From: Prevotella sp.
GTDB taxonomy: Bacteria; Bacteroidota; Bacteroidia; Bacteroidales; Bacteroidaceae
Direction of reading: 5' to 3'
Assembly (NCBI GenBank): GCA_017443345.1
Contig: JAFSNR010000171.1
Coordinates: 17,192-81,191, forward strand
Length of the DNA stretch: 64,000 bases
Within the stretch, counting starts at the first letter, position 1. The number at the start of each line of letters is the position of its first letter. This document shows positions 21,801 to 29,686 of this stretch, piece by piece. The notes under the pieces are model-generated. The model worked only from the letters and a program-made list of their open reading frames with translations. It did no database searches and had not been told where the DNA came from. The position numbers and the translations under genes were made by a program.

Positions 21801-24800
21801 GAGTCGAGTCTATAGAAGTCCGTGCCGTAGTTAGTGATGTTGAGCTCTCGGTAGCCATCAACCATCGAGAGGTTTCCACCTCCATAGAGACCACCTGTGT
21901 GCTCTGTTCCCACGGTAATGAAGTCACGGTGATAAACATCATAGAGTGTCGCAGTGGTATTTCCATAAACCGTCGTAGCATTAGCGTAGGTCTGGTCACT
22001 GTTCGATGACACGTTACCTCCAGCGAACACTGCATTATGAATCATCACTCCACGATCATTCTCACCTTCCGTGGTGATAAAGTTCTGCCATTCTACCGGC
22101 CAGTCCTCTGCACTTTTTTCTTTCTTTGGCAAGGTGTTCAGATAATCAGTGGGCACATAGTCGAATGGTTTGTAAGTTATCCCTTCGTATGTTACATTAC
22201 TACCACCCTTTTTTATCTGAAGTCTGGGCGCAACCACGACCTTACAATCTTCGGTCAAATGACCATTTTTATAATAATAGGTATGTCCAGGCGAACCCGT
22301 AGATGTTTTGCGGCTTGCATCATCAAAATAACCCGTACTGTAAACATAGCCGACATTTCCACCACCGAAGACATTGCCATAACCATCGGCAATACCAGCC
22401 ACAGTTCCGATCTCACCACCATAGATGTAGACAGCCGTCTGTCCGAATACATATCCGTCAGTATAGCGTCTTTCCTGATCTGCCTTATGACCGAATCCCA
22501 GAAGATTGAATCCTTTGCCACCGCCATAGACATCACGAAGCACATGACCGTTATACATCTCGACATTTGTCGATCCATAATGATAGACTTGGTTAAGCGT
22601 GCGCTTAGCACCTTCCTCCTTAGTAGAGCCACGGCCTACAGTGGCAATCTCACCACCACCATAGACACTATTCCTGATTAAGCCACCAAATATAGCAACA
22701 TTTGAATTATCCACATTACTATTATCATCGTATCCGCCGCCATAGACATTACCGCAGTCCTCCAGGCGGTAATTGGGTTGCCCCTTCGGATGAGATTCGT
22801 CAGACCATGTCTCGTCGTGAATCTTCTCCTGATAGTAGTCAGAACCATCCTTTACATAAGTAAGGTCTGTGTTGGTGGTTGGCTCTGCATCGAAATGCTC
22901 ATAGCCGATATAGCCGTTGTTAAGTGTCACGTGTGTCGTACCATAAACGGCTCCACCCTCACCACCTCCGAAAGCATTTCGCTGGATGGCGGGAACGCCC
23001 TTCAGGAAACCGTATCCAGTAGGAAGGGAAGCCTGATCCTTGCGGATGCCGATGACGACATGGGTCTCACCCGAGATATCGCCTGTGTCTGAAGCAGAGA
23101 GAGCTCCTACATGATGACCTACACTGCCTTCCCAGCCTCCACCATAGACATTACGTACACTACCGCCCTCAATGTAGGCATTGGCACTAGCAATAAAGCT
23201 GCCAGCTCCATGAAGATCTTCTACAGAGCCACTGGTTCCTGCTGCATAAACGTCTTTTCCAACTGTACCACCCAGCAGGGCGATATAGGTCGTTCCTGCA
23301 ACGACAGCATCAGCGCCCAGTCCTCCACCGTATGCGTAGTTCGACACTTCTGCCCCTTGATTGATGATGACATTGGCATTATACTGATAGGTTTTGGTTG
23401 AACGGTCGTCCATCTCTGCCTCTCTTACCAACGGATTATTCAGATTCGTGGCATCATTGTTGACATAGGAGGTACTAGATTCACTGAAGGTAAACGGTGA
23501 GGGATCATAGCCTTCGCCCAGCGTCCAGGCATACAACCAATCTGCTGAGGTAAACTCATTTCCAACTACAGTTTTATCCTCGGAATCTGCTGGCCACTCC
23601 GATGGCTTATAGGCATTCATGAACTTCTGTACACTCTCGGCATTATGCACCTTTCCTGCCTGTCCACCGCCATAAACCTCATAGACCTTAGCACCGCTTT
23701 CCAGATTAACCTCAGTATACTCTGACCACGAATCACCACCAAAACCTGCACCATAAACCGTTCCCAAATATAGCGCACCTGTTGTAGGATCCGATTTACC
23801 TGTATAAACAGGTGCAGAGATATTCACTTTGCCATAGAGCGTACGGCGCTTATTGTTATTACCACCATAGATAGCTCCCTCTACAATGGAGGTTGCACTC
23901 CGATAGTTGACATTGGCCTCATAGACATCGCATGGATGATAAGTGTCTGTACCGTATGCACCACCGAAAATATTATTGACCTTGATCGTAGAACCCTCAG
24001 GTACGTTTACCAACGTGCGACGGGTTACACCTTCTTTATAACTGCCACCATAGACATTCTTGATATCGCCACGGATAAGGTCGATAATGGCTGAGCCTTT
24101 ATCAGGTTGTCCCTGAATAATTTTTGTTTCATCAGCAGGATCCTTATGATCCACAAGAACTGATGGAGTTATTCCCATACCGACACCACCACACTCTCCA
24201 CCACCGAAGACGACAGTGCTCTGGAAAGCTTGCATGCTTTGAGGAATATCAATGAGAATGTAACTGCGGTTCTGCATCTTGTTCTCCTCTTTCTCACCGA
24301 AGAATCCCTGTCCCGCGCCGTAAATTTGGCCTACCGCATTATACTCGCTGTTACTACTTGAAGGACGGAAATTGATAAAGGCATTGTCCATCCAAGGTTT
24401 GGAGTAGCCGGTGCGAGCCGTTCCTTTGTTTGAATCAGTTGTACCTGTGCCGCCTGAGGCATAGAAGAACTGTCCATATAGTGGATTCGTATAGTCGTAG
24501 ACGCCATAGCATCCACCGAAAATCTTCTCAACCCTACCTTGCTGGTATTCGATATAAGCCGAAGCATTGAGCACAGCAGACTTATCATCATTTGATGCGC
24601 TGTAGCCATGAACCTTGGCCAACGTACCATTACCATTCTCAGTATTATCATCGTCGTCACGTACACGGCTCCAGAACTTACCTTCACCAAGGATTTTTCC
24701 ACCCAAATCATTACCACCATATACATAGTCGCGGACGTATGGGAAGCCATTCACACCGATGTAAGTCTCTGTATGACCATAGATATCTGCATTACAACTG

Positions 24801-27385
24801 CCAGCAAACGTATTGAAGATTCGACCGTTTCCTAAATTGATGTGGGTATCACCAGCAATAGGACCCTCGAAGCCTCCACCATAGATGAACTCTATCTGAG
24901 CCATCTCGTCACTGATGTCCTTAGATTTAGGAACACCTGGATGATTGCTCGAGCCCGACAGATTGACGTAGGTACTATAAGCAGGATTATAGGTGTAGTT
25001 CCCATCATCCCCCTTCTTACCGATAGCACCCTCTTCACTGCCTCCAAAGATCTGGAAGGTGTAGCCTGCATTCAGATTAACAGTGGCACTGCCCCAGATT
25101 TCTGTCTCCTGACCCTTACCGCCACCAAAGACGTTCAGAGCTTTACCGAGCACATCCATACCCTGCTGACCCAGGATGACACCTGAATGTCTTTTAGTTA
25201 TCGTATAGGTATTACCGTAGAGTTTATCTTCTCCAGTCTCGTCATCAGTATCCACTTCATCGAACAAGATATCGCGGTCTACGATCGTCGCATTGATGTT
25301 GATAATGACATTGCCGTTCACGATACCACTGGAATAACAACCGCCATAGATATTACCGCCTTTGAAACGTCGATTCAGATCATCAGATGAAGCAGAACTG
25401 ACTGGAGCATTAGCAGCTATCACATTTTTATCGTTACCGATGAATGTATTCCATTCCAAGCCTTTAGTTCTGTCGCTTTCATCAATCCAACGCTTGGGCT
25501 GGATCTTCAGACCACTGAGGTTGAGTCGCAGCTTGTTACCGATGGTCTTACCAGCCTCAGGTGTTTCATATGAGCCTTTAACACCACCCACATAAGCTGC
25601 ATTCAGACCTTCGCGGAATGGCACATTGGCATTGTTACAACCTGCCACCAGTTTATCGTATATGATGACTTCGTGCTCGAAATCGACTGAAACCAAACCA
25701 TCCTTGATGATACTTCCCACATTACCACCACAATAGAATGAACCGAACTGGGTACTATATGGCTTGTAAATATCTGGAGAATTAACACCGTCATCAAATA
25801 CCACATTTGGATCGATCTTCATAGCACAACCATCCATGTACGTATCGAAGACATTACCTTCTCCTACCAGTTGCAAACTACTGAAATTAGCATCCGCATA
25901 CTTTCCAAGTACACTCTGCTCTACCATGTTTTCACCATTGTTGCCGAGGAAAACCTTGTCAATGATGACATAAGAGCCAATCTTCAGCTCCGCTGTTGCT
26001 CTGGCGATATCTGCAGACTTCTTCTCCAGCGTAGCACTGTTACCTCCTACATAGAGAGCCCCCTCGACAATGGTAGGTTTCGCTTCTGTTCCACTGACTC
26101 GGATTGACACACGCTCTGCATTGGGGCGATGGGCATTGAGCGCCGCAACAGAACTGGAACCAGGATTATAATAGAAGTCTCCCCACTGCGGATCGTCCTT
26201 AAGTGAAGCTTGGTCTGTATAGGCATACGATCCATTACCACCGCCATAGACATTACCATGGATGGTCGTGAATATACCTACGGTATTGCCACCATAGACT
26301 GTACCTGATATATCGTTGCCACCATAGACATTGTTGACGTATCCACCTAGAACACGTACACGTGCAGCATAACCGGCAGGAGCCTGACCTGGGTTATCTT
26401 CATCAGGTAATTTAATCTCCTCTGTGGGAACAGGGACAGAGGTTGAGTTAGCATAAGAATACTCCGGACGCACATCAGACTTACGACAACCGCCATAGAC
26501 ATTGTCAATCCATAATACTTCGGCATCTGTCGTCTCGGCATTTGGTTTATCTGCATCAATTTGCAGGAGGAGACCTTCCGGACTGGTCATACGGCCCTCA
26601 TTACCTCCGCTGTAAAGGTCACGGATTTTGCCTTTCTTAAGGAACCACCGCGGGCGGATAGCCATATCGGCAAAGTTGTTGCCGCCAAAGACACGGCCAA
26701 ACTGGAACGAGCCTTCAACATTAGTCTGCGTCGTATTTAGGTTCATCTCCTGAATACGGGTATCATTAAGCAATTCCGTATTCCCCTCCTTGATACTATT
26801 CACCACGGTGCTAGTATTATCGATACAAATAGTGGTATTACTAGTCACCGTGGCATTGTTACCACCGCCAAAAAGTTGGCCGAAAGTACCACCATTGATC
26901 TGCAGATAGGTCTTCCCGATGACTGGTGACGACATACCGTAATAGGGATTATCCGTCTCGCCATCACTTAATGTAGCAGAAGTATAGTCATAATTGCCAT
27001 CGCCACCGCCAAAGAGTTTGCCGATGAAGATTTTATTGGCAGAGAGGTTCGTACGAATAAAAGAATCGAAGGTGTTATCAACATGAGTCTTGGTATCGGT
27101 GTTTACCTCCGGTGTAAATGGCAGAACCTTCGCTGTTGCGTCGGTTCCGATAGAACCAGAGACGTCATTACCTCCATAAACAGCATTAATGACGACATCG
27201 AAATGGTCTGCACTGATATCCACAAAGGTAGAGCCACCGACATCTGCCTGACAGGCACCGCCAAACACCTTTCCATGGATATTAATCTGTGCGCGACTCG
27301 TCGCCACTGTAAACACAAATAGGAATAGGAGCAGCATTCGCAGGCCGTTCCTGAAGTATGTCTGATATGGTAGATTCGTCCTCAT
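15839..27385 (-). CDS. Giant secreted repeat protein 1 (3848 aa) with T9SS-type C-terminal domain
   Basis: A signal peptide (about 1-32, ending TSRAQ) leads directly into a very long array of V/I-F/Y-G-G-G/N/C motifs (residues ~35-1850). These alternate with strands of the type V-x-G-x-T-x-V-x-I, as expected for a beta-solenoid. Residues ~1850-3000 are beta-rich without obvious repeats. Near 3040-3180 there is a GLUG-like segment (NWTPIGNETKCFSGNFHG...). The last ~80 residues end VYSAGVYIVYADNGKYVKKVIVK-type, a T9SS type A sorting domain. The protein is expected to cross the outer membrane by T9SS and stay on the surface. It starts 5 bp after the last fimbrial lipoprotein gene, so it is very likely in the same operon. 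A role in adhesion or cell contact is inferred; no catalytic motif was seen. Confidence 0.78.
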   Translation of the reverse strand: MRTNLPYQTYFRNGLRMLLLFLFVFTVATSRAQINIHGKVFGGACQADVGGSTFVDISADHFDVVINAVYGGNDVSGSIGTDATAKVLPFTPEVNTDTKTHVDNTFDSFIRTNLSANKIFIGKLFGGGDGNYDYTSATLSDGETDNPYYGMSSPVIGKTYLQINGGTFGQLFGGGNNATVTSNTTICIDNTSTVVNSIKEGNTELLNDTRIQEMNLNTTQTNVEGSFQFGRVFGGNNFADMAIRPRWFLKKGKIRDLYSGGNEGRMTSPEGLLLQIDADKPNAETTDAEVLWIDNVYGGCRKSDVRPEYSYANSTSVPVPTEEIKLPDEDNPGQAPAGYAARVRVLGGYVNNVYGGNDISGTVYGGNTVGIFTTIHGNVYGGGNGSYAYTDQASLKDDPQWGDFYYNPGSSSVAALNAHRPNAERVSIRVSGTEAKPTIVEGALYVGGNSATLEKKSADIARATAELKIGSYVIIDKVFLGNNGENMVEQSVLGKYADANFSSLQLVGEGNVFDTYMDGCAMKIDPNVVFDDGVNSPDIYKPYSTQFGSFYCGGNVGSIIKDGLVSVDFEHEVIIYDKLVAGCNNANVPFREGLNAAYVGGVKGSYETPEAGKTIGNKLRLNLSGLKIQPKRWIDESDRTKGLEWNTFIGNDKNVIAANAPVSSASSDDLNRRFKGGNIYGGCYSSGIVNGNVIININATIVDRDILFDEVDTDDETGEDKLYGNTYTITKRHSGVILGQQGMDVLGKALNVFGGGKGQETEIWGSATVNLNAGYTFQIFGGSEEGAIGKKGDDGNYTYNPAYSTYVNLSGSSNHPGVPKSKDISDEMAQIEFIYGGGFEGPIAGDTHINLGNGRIFNTFAGSCNADIYGHTETYIGVNGFPYVRDYVYGGNDLGGKILGEGKFWSRVRDDDDNTENGNGTLAKVHGYSASNDDKSAVLNASAYIEYQQGRVEKIFGGCYGVYDYTNPLYGQFFYASGGTGTTDSNKGTARTGYSKPWMDNAFINFRPSSSNSEYNAVGQIYGAGQGFFGEKEENKMQNRSYILIDIPQSMQAFQSTVVFGGGECGGVGMGITPSVLVDHKDPADETKIIQGQPDKGSAIIDLIRGDIKNVYGGSYKEGVTRRTLVNVPEGSTIKVNNIFGGAYGTDTYHPCDVYEANVNYRSATSIVEGAIYGGNNNKRRTLYGKVNISAPVYTGKSDPTTGALYLGTVYGAGFGGDSWSEYTEVNLESGAKVYEVYGGGQAGKVHNAESVQKFMNAYKPSEWPADSEDKTVVGNEFTSADWLYAWTLGEGYDPSPFTFSESSTSYVNNDATNLNNPLVREAEMDDRSTKTYQYNANVIINQGAEVSNYAYGGGLGADAVVAGTTYIALLGGTVGKDVYAAGTSGSVEDLHGAGSFIASANAYIEGGSVRNVYGGGWEGSVGHHVGALSASDTGDISGETHVVIGIRKDQASLPTGYGFLKGVPAIQRNAFGGGEGGAVYGTTHVTLNNGYIGYEHFDAEPTTNTDLTYVKDGSDYYQEKIHDETWSDESHPKGQPNYRLEDCGNVYGGGYDDNSNVDNSNVAIFGGLIRNSVYGGGEIATVGRGSTKEEGAKRTLNQVYHYGSTNVEMYNGHVLRDVYGGGKGFNLLGFGHKADQERRYTDGYVFGQTAVYIYGGEIGTVAGIADGYGNVFGGGNVGYVYSTGYFDDASRKTSTGSPGHTYYYKNGHLTEDCKVVVAPRLQIKKGGSNVTYEGITYKPFDYVPTDYLNTLPKKEKSAEDWPVEWQNFITTEGENDRGVMIHNAVFAGGNVSSNSDQTYANATTVYGNTTATLYDVYHRDFITVGTEHTGGLYGGGNLSMVDGYRELNITNYGTDFYRLDSRIELDDYRNLSNRERAYFKLQYVCVSDIIINGTSYTTSSQPIDEDVYQKYIDNSSSITNPTTAQIKAAFTPYGFCSIYAGRLLNTIQRADLCGVYGSRLVLQGAKDRVADVGDATVYTINRVGELSLNQQHSVINTDSGDDAVHGNYFGIYSVVNHLGNLTSDVKFGDTYVDGNGVQDNSKTYYSHKASNPTSSDRNKGSSRNQVALASGVFLELTTENSTAEKKDYGYITGVVELDLINVKRDQVGGGFVYAKNEHRVPRYYPNKDNDLLSEYNREKKVNNIELRDDARTHKRYRYSIADDGDWSTESTSEVISGDEANVYETMSYETSGNFIHPQKRIIDDCYPTNNAYTIGQTPYSDAHYWYVKGDVYIYDVNVSAYTGSANAYAKEVKIPLTITAASHGKLQLMNVKPSLYAYDTLNDNDQVVKIGTKEGEKEYDKVFVNGESDSYELNDVITWWDWHNLKPNEQRLFRKETYVNCMTCTIDGTEYEAGTYVMDETAFTTFRVGSHTFKDANGQDIHDRNGNVAGVDYIFRSSNNIGHNTGYVLTFDMDSPKIWDNWYSPETDATTYTVNENGTVTTNRIQTEQDGYREGPTFTTASNGVYGHRQYNKGEIITEDTKNHHTSKTTTDPNDPEAEVERAYVATQNVTYTYNGTVKTVNKGTAISFTEYDALDATTKDAFGEAFVCINTVKLDDQNYLLLNDLMTQGQINNTSASYSSKALEITAAMTPAYIITSPGYYGGKQYLSGTNYSAISAWCSLSQTDRSNFTYNHDAFDVLSDPNYLDFYDANNTQTVAQAYRSPYSDQVDVEYDAVFQPEAYGADHSGTTTLTYEGGSVSSTNPRISNTIFETKIKNDQRHYTRVVIANENDKVYFAKENFDYEGIPYGKGQVIEDADLYTNPNVEGVTFTSTGEQYYCYEGYTNASGSSISKGQTLSKSEYGALTNDQKYFIIQGKEPTGTTTLYVSRESDINDVTKEKIITVVYQYTYYEDEDGGGIKQANELHVVNIHLQLESGVPRLGVLNPPATVLPGYTVGLKAPTVDPGLYEPMGNGWEIYTNLDDAENHRNGLPFDNGNTPVYWYQNEKVWVAFYSKNYLGKTYSNPVAIKVANYHDLDAVMKDKEHHMYVDHPGAIRDPKIYIDNRTCESDASKNELDLLKDFFDLSLSASGGHTPLDSHVSGCDNLEFILKSNMSPKAYTNWTPIGNETKCFSGNFHGDGHYISGINNSLFGSLCGNVYNLGVMGSFTSAGVADTGDGYVENCWVKSEQTTGFPDGVRAVFGNPSTTGNKQIVNCYYLDTNAYKVTSDETHGIARPMSEKDFYNGTVAYNLNGFYLYKRYNDHAGATGTDYQYYTINANNNTLSEPQTGHYGSNFSYCSSGYNGEKYVEDRFIDGDFRYAGGNIPESAEERAHTNTTTNETSYYPIWPDDYIYFGQMLTYNWNEARPHEEVPSPIVKSSGRLLSTDQSNRVYRAPAYYGNKNMSVAHFNPSVNLVSHSKPENAADLNTHPAYPGMTAIDFAGHNDATYQLGLNGSLFYQPLLDDDGLISIVNRDETPNLLVYAPASGKTYNVLADYFKEPVYSQYYINDVYRRVKVAPTPTIYGHLVLSNKTSAGDHLLVDKQDFNCPIGYKMGENNVMWYQREPQNFVTIETSTGKSKGWEDISLPFTAELVTTQDKGEITHFFDGSTEGHEYWLRVYDGIDATTSTTDELAAKFTYPATAESGSKSDANTFLYDYYYSQSESKDANSDIYKSYYNGLRTYDKYPYLKAGSPYLIGFPGVSYYEFDLSGNFEAKNTYAAIAKLGTQTITFASAEKAPIGVSDDEMASVEKDNYIFYPNYQNKELASGDFLLNSSDGGNKYKKLTASKTALPFRPYFMKKSGAQETRGEGNVNSIIFSGDMAQMNVPKAQNQLGGDDDLIVTAGKKKICVESQLRYTTDVRIVTPAGVTLAAYSIQSSEFVETQVYSAGVYIVYADNGKYVKKVIVK

Positions 27386-27390
27386 GATTC

Positions 27391-28458
27391 TTATTCACTA
27401 CTCAATGTTATGACCGGATTGTCCAGATCATTATCTGATAATATATATAAATAGGTAGGCTTCACCGTCAGGGTGACAGTTTTCTTCATACCAGGTGCAG
27501 CCGGATTGGATTCAGGCCATGTGGTATTAAGTGTATTCACCGAAGTTCGTGTATTACCTATTTTATGGTTACTCTTATCATATACGTCATATTTACTGGT
27601 GATAGTAATTTCCGTATTGTCTGTATAAAGACATGGGGCACAATATGCCTGCTTGAGCGATACGGGGGTGGATGTCGTCGTCTTGTCAAGCACGACCTCT
27701 GCGTCAGAATTCCCAGTATTATCCACCAACAATAATGAGAGTGTTCTCTCAATGCTAGTGCCAGTTTTTGTGATAGAAGGAGTTCCTATCCCCTGCCCTT
27801 TCCTGATGTTCACTACAGCATATACATCATTGTACGTATAGGTCAATGTGCATTCCCGCAAATGAATGCTGCGCACCTTGGCATAGTCGGCATCCAATCT
27901 GAATCTGATCTCCAGACCCGTAAAAAGGTGAGCCATCAGCAGGTTGACATAGTTCTGGGTATTGATGCCTGAGAGATAGCCGTAATTTCCTTCTGTAACA
28001 GTTGCCGAGGATGCAGCCTTAACTCGCTGCACACCAACGACGATACAGATATCATTTGTCGTAATGGCAGGCAAATCGCTGAAAGTCAGGTTAATACCAT
28101 TTGAATAACCACCATCAGGTGCTGTCTGAGTAGCTAGAATAGTTGACGGCATATAACCATAAATATAGTATTGACTCTCCTCTTTCACATTGAGATTAGA
28201 TGCCCATCCTGAAGCAGAGAATTCACCATTTTCATTTACCATGCCGGCGTCATTAGTGAGATAGATGCGGATATTCTGACTACCGGTGTATGACGCCGCG
28301 CCTTCGGTACGAGTGACAGCACCGAGTTGGAGCGGCACGCCTTGCTCAGGCTGCTGAAGGTCATCCTCTGACCTGTCGGTACAGCCCGTCAGCAGCAGGC
28401 TGCCTGCTACCAGACAGCTCCACAACCAGCGATATGTCATTCTTCCCTCTATCATCAT
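27391..28458 (-). CDS. Fimbrillin-family lipoprotein (355 aa)
   Basis: The N-terminus has a lipoprotein signal (SLLLTGC), placing the mature protein at the outer membrane. The body resembles fimbrillin-family (FimA/Mfa) proteins: an early VTRTEG segment that could be an Arg-specific processing site, and the central LMAHLFTGLEIRF strand that resembles the 'RAVAKI' region of such pilins. It lies 6 bp after the preceding lipoprotein gene and 5 bp before giant protein 1. It is likely a minor or tip component of the type V fimbria, though the exact role cannot be told. An alternative ATG at 28440 would give a more typical 20-residue signal peptide. Confidence 0.68.
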   Translation of the reverse strand: MMIEGRMTYRWLWSCLVAGSLLLTGCTDRSEDDLQQPEQGVPLQLGAVTRTEGAASYTGSQNIRIYLTNDAGMVNENGEFSASGWASNLNVKEESQYYIYGYMPSTILATQTAPDGGYSNGINLTFSDLPAITTNDICIVVGVQRVKAASSATVTEGNYGYLSGINTQNYVNLLMAHLFTGLEIRFRLDADYAKVRSIHLRECTLTYTYNDVYAVVNIRKGQGIGTPSITKTGTSIERTLSLLLVDNTGNSDAEVVLDKTTTSTPVSLKQAYCAPCLYTDNTEITITSKYDVYDKSNHKIGNTRTSVNTLNTTWPESNPAAPGMKKTVTLTVKPTYLYILSDNDLDNPVITLSSE

Positions 28459-28464
28459 CTCTTC

Positions 28465-29670
28465 CTACCAGTTATATACTTCCTGCGGTGTATCTATATT
28501 CATCCAGTTCTTGATCTCAACCATACTCACCAACAGATTTCCACTGCTGACGAAATAGCCGTATACAATCCATGTGTGGTTACGCGAGAAATCATCTGCA
28601 CTCTCAGTTTGGAAGGCGACAGTTCTCTTCGTGGTACCTATCGTATAGGTGACCTTACCTGTCACCTTTTTATCAGATTCACGCAGATAATAATGGCCTA
28701 ACTCCGATAGCTTTTCTTCTTTGATTCCATTATTGATCTTATCCTCGTAATCCTGACTCGTCATCGTGGCTTCATCATAACTATATGCAGCGGGGCTGTC
28801 GTTTACTTTAATAGTGGTGCCATCGATATTGGAAATCAACTCCGTCTGGGTCACATAGTCTCCAGTTGTTTTGACTTTATAGCGATTTGTAGGATATGCC
28901 CCATCCAGAAACAGATATTCCTCATTGGGCAGAACGCTGTTATCCAGCTTAATACTATTAACGGTCAGATTGTCTGTATTCTTAGACGACTTGCTGAACA
29001 CAAATCTGATCTTCGACACGGCACGCACCAGACGAACATTACTCAGTCCCCCACTCTCCGGGCCAACACGAAGTACAGGCGACGAGCCGGATACCATCTG
29101 ATCCTTCAAGACGCCCGACATCGGCAAACCATCACCTGGTACAGAAGTGATCAGAGGCGAAACACCAAAATAACCACTCTTGATTGTGGCTCCCTCCAAA
29201 GTAGCCCTATCGGTATATGCATCAAGTGACAACCCGCTGTTTGAACTGGTCACATTGGCTGCCACATAGACATCCACGTTTGGTTTATTCTCTGCAAAAT
29301 CGTCGCTGATATCCATCGATACTTCACTGCCTGCCTCTGAGAGCGCCACATTGGTCAGGGCGACATGGCCAACGAACTTACCGTCATCTTCTTTTTTAGG
29401 ATCTTCGGCTTTTGTGTGATTCTCAAAGACCCAGACATGGAGACTATGGATCTCGTTCTCTTCGGCAGTGGCATCGACATCACCACCATCGGCACGAGTC
29501 ACGACAGGACGGTCTGGTGCAAAGACATACACCTTGAGCACGGGCTTTTTCTTGTCCGGCTCGGGCTCATCGCCACCCTCCGACGACTTAGAACAAGCCG
29601 TGAAGAGCAGGAGTAGCAACATCAGCATACCGCTCAGCCATCGTGTGATATATCGTCTTTCGTCTCTCAT
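28465..29670 (-). CDS. Fimbrillin-family lipoprotein, FimA/Mfa-like (401 aa)
   Basis: A lipoprotein signal peptide (LLLLLFTAC) is followed by an acidic linker and the N-terminal pilin strand KPVLKVYVFAPDRPVVTRADGG. The VTRA motif resembles the Arg site cut when type V pilins mature. The segment IHSLHVWVFENH and the later VRLVRAVSKIRFVF are typical FimA-like strands. The C-terminus (LVSMVEIKNWMNIDTPQEVYNW) fits a pilin end strand. The protein would be carried to the outer membrane as a lipoprotein and join a fimbria as an accessory or tip subunit. It is packed between two other fimbrial lipoprotein genes with gaps of 16 and 6 bp. Confidence 0.75.
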   Translation of the reverse strand: MRDERRYITRWLSGMLMLLLLLFTACSKSSEGGDEPEPDKKKPVLKVYVFAPDRPVVTRADGGDVDATAEENEIHSLHVWVFENHTKAEDPKKEDDGKFVGHVALTNVALSEAGSEVSMDISDDFAENKPNVDVYVAANVTSSNSGLSLDAYTDRATLEGATIKSGYFGVSPLITSVPGDGLPMSGVLKDQMVSGSSPVLRVGPESGGLSNVRLVRAVSKIRFVFSKSSKNTDNLTVNSIKLDNSVLPNEEYLFLDGAYPTNRYKVKTTGDYVTQTELISNIDGTTIKVNDSPAAYSYDEATMTSQDYEDKINNGIKEEKLSELGHYYLRESDKKVTGKVTYTIGTTKRTVAFQTESADDFSRNHTWIVYGYFVSSGNLLVSMVEIKNWMNIDTPQEVYNW

Positions 29671-29686
29671 TGCCTTTTCCTCATTT

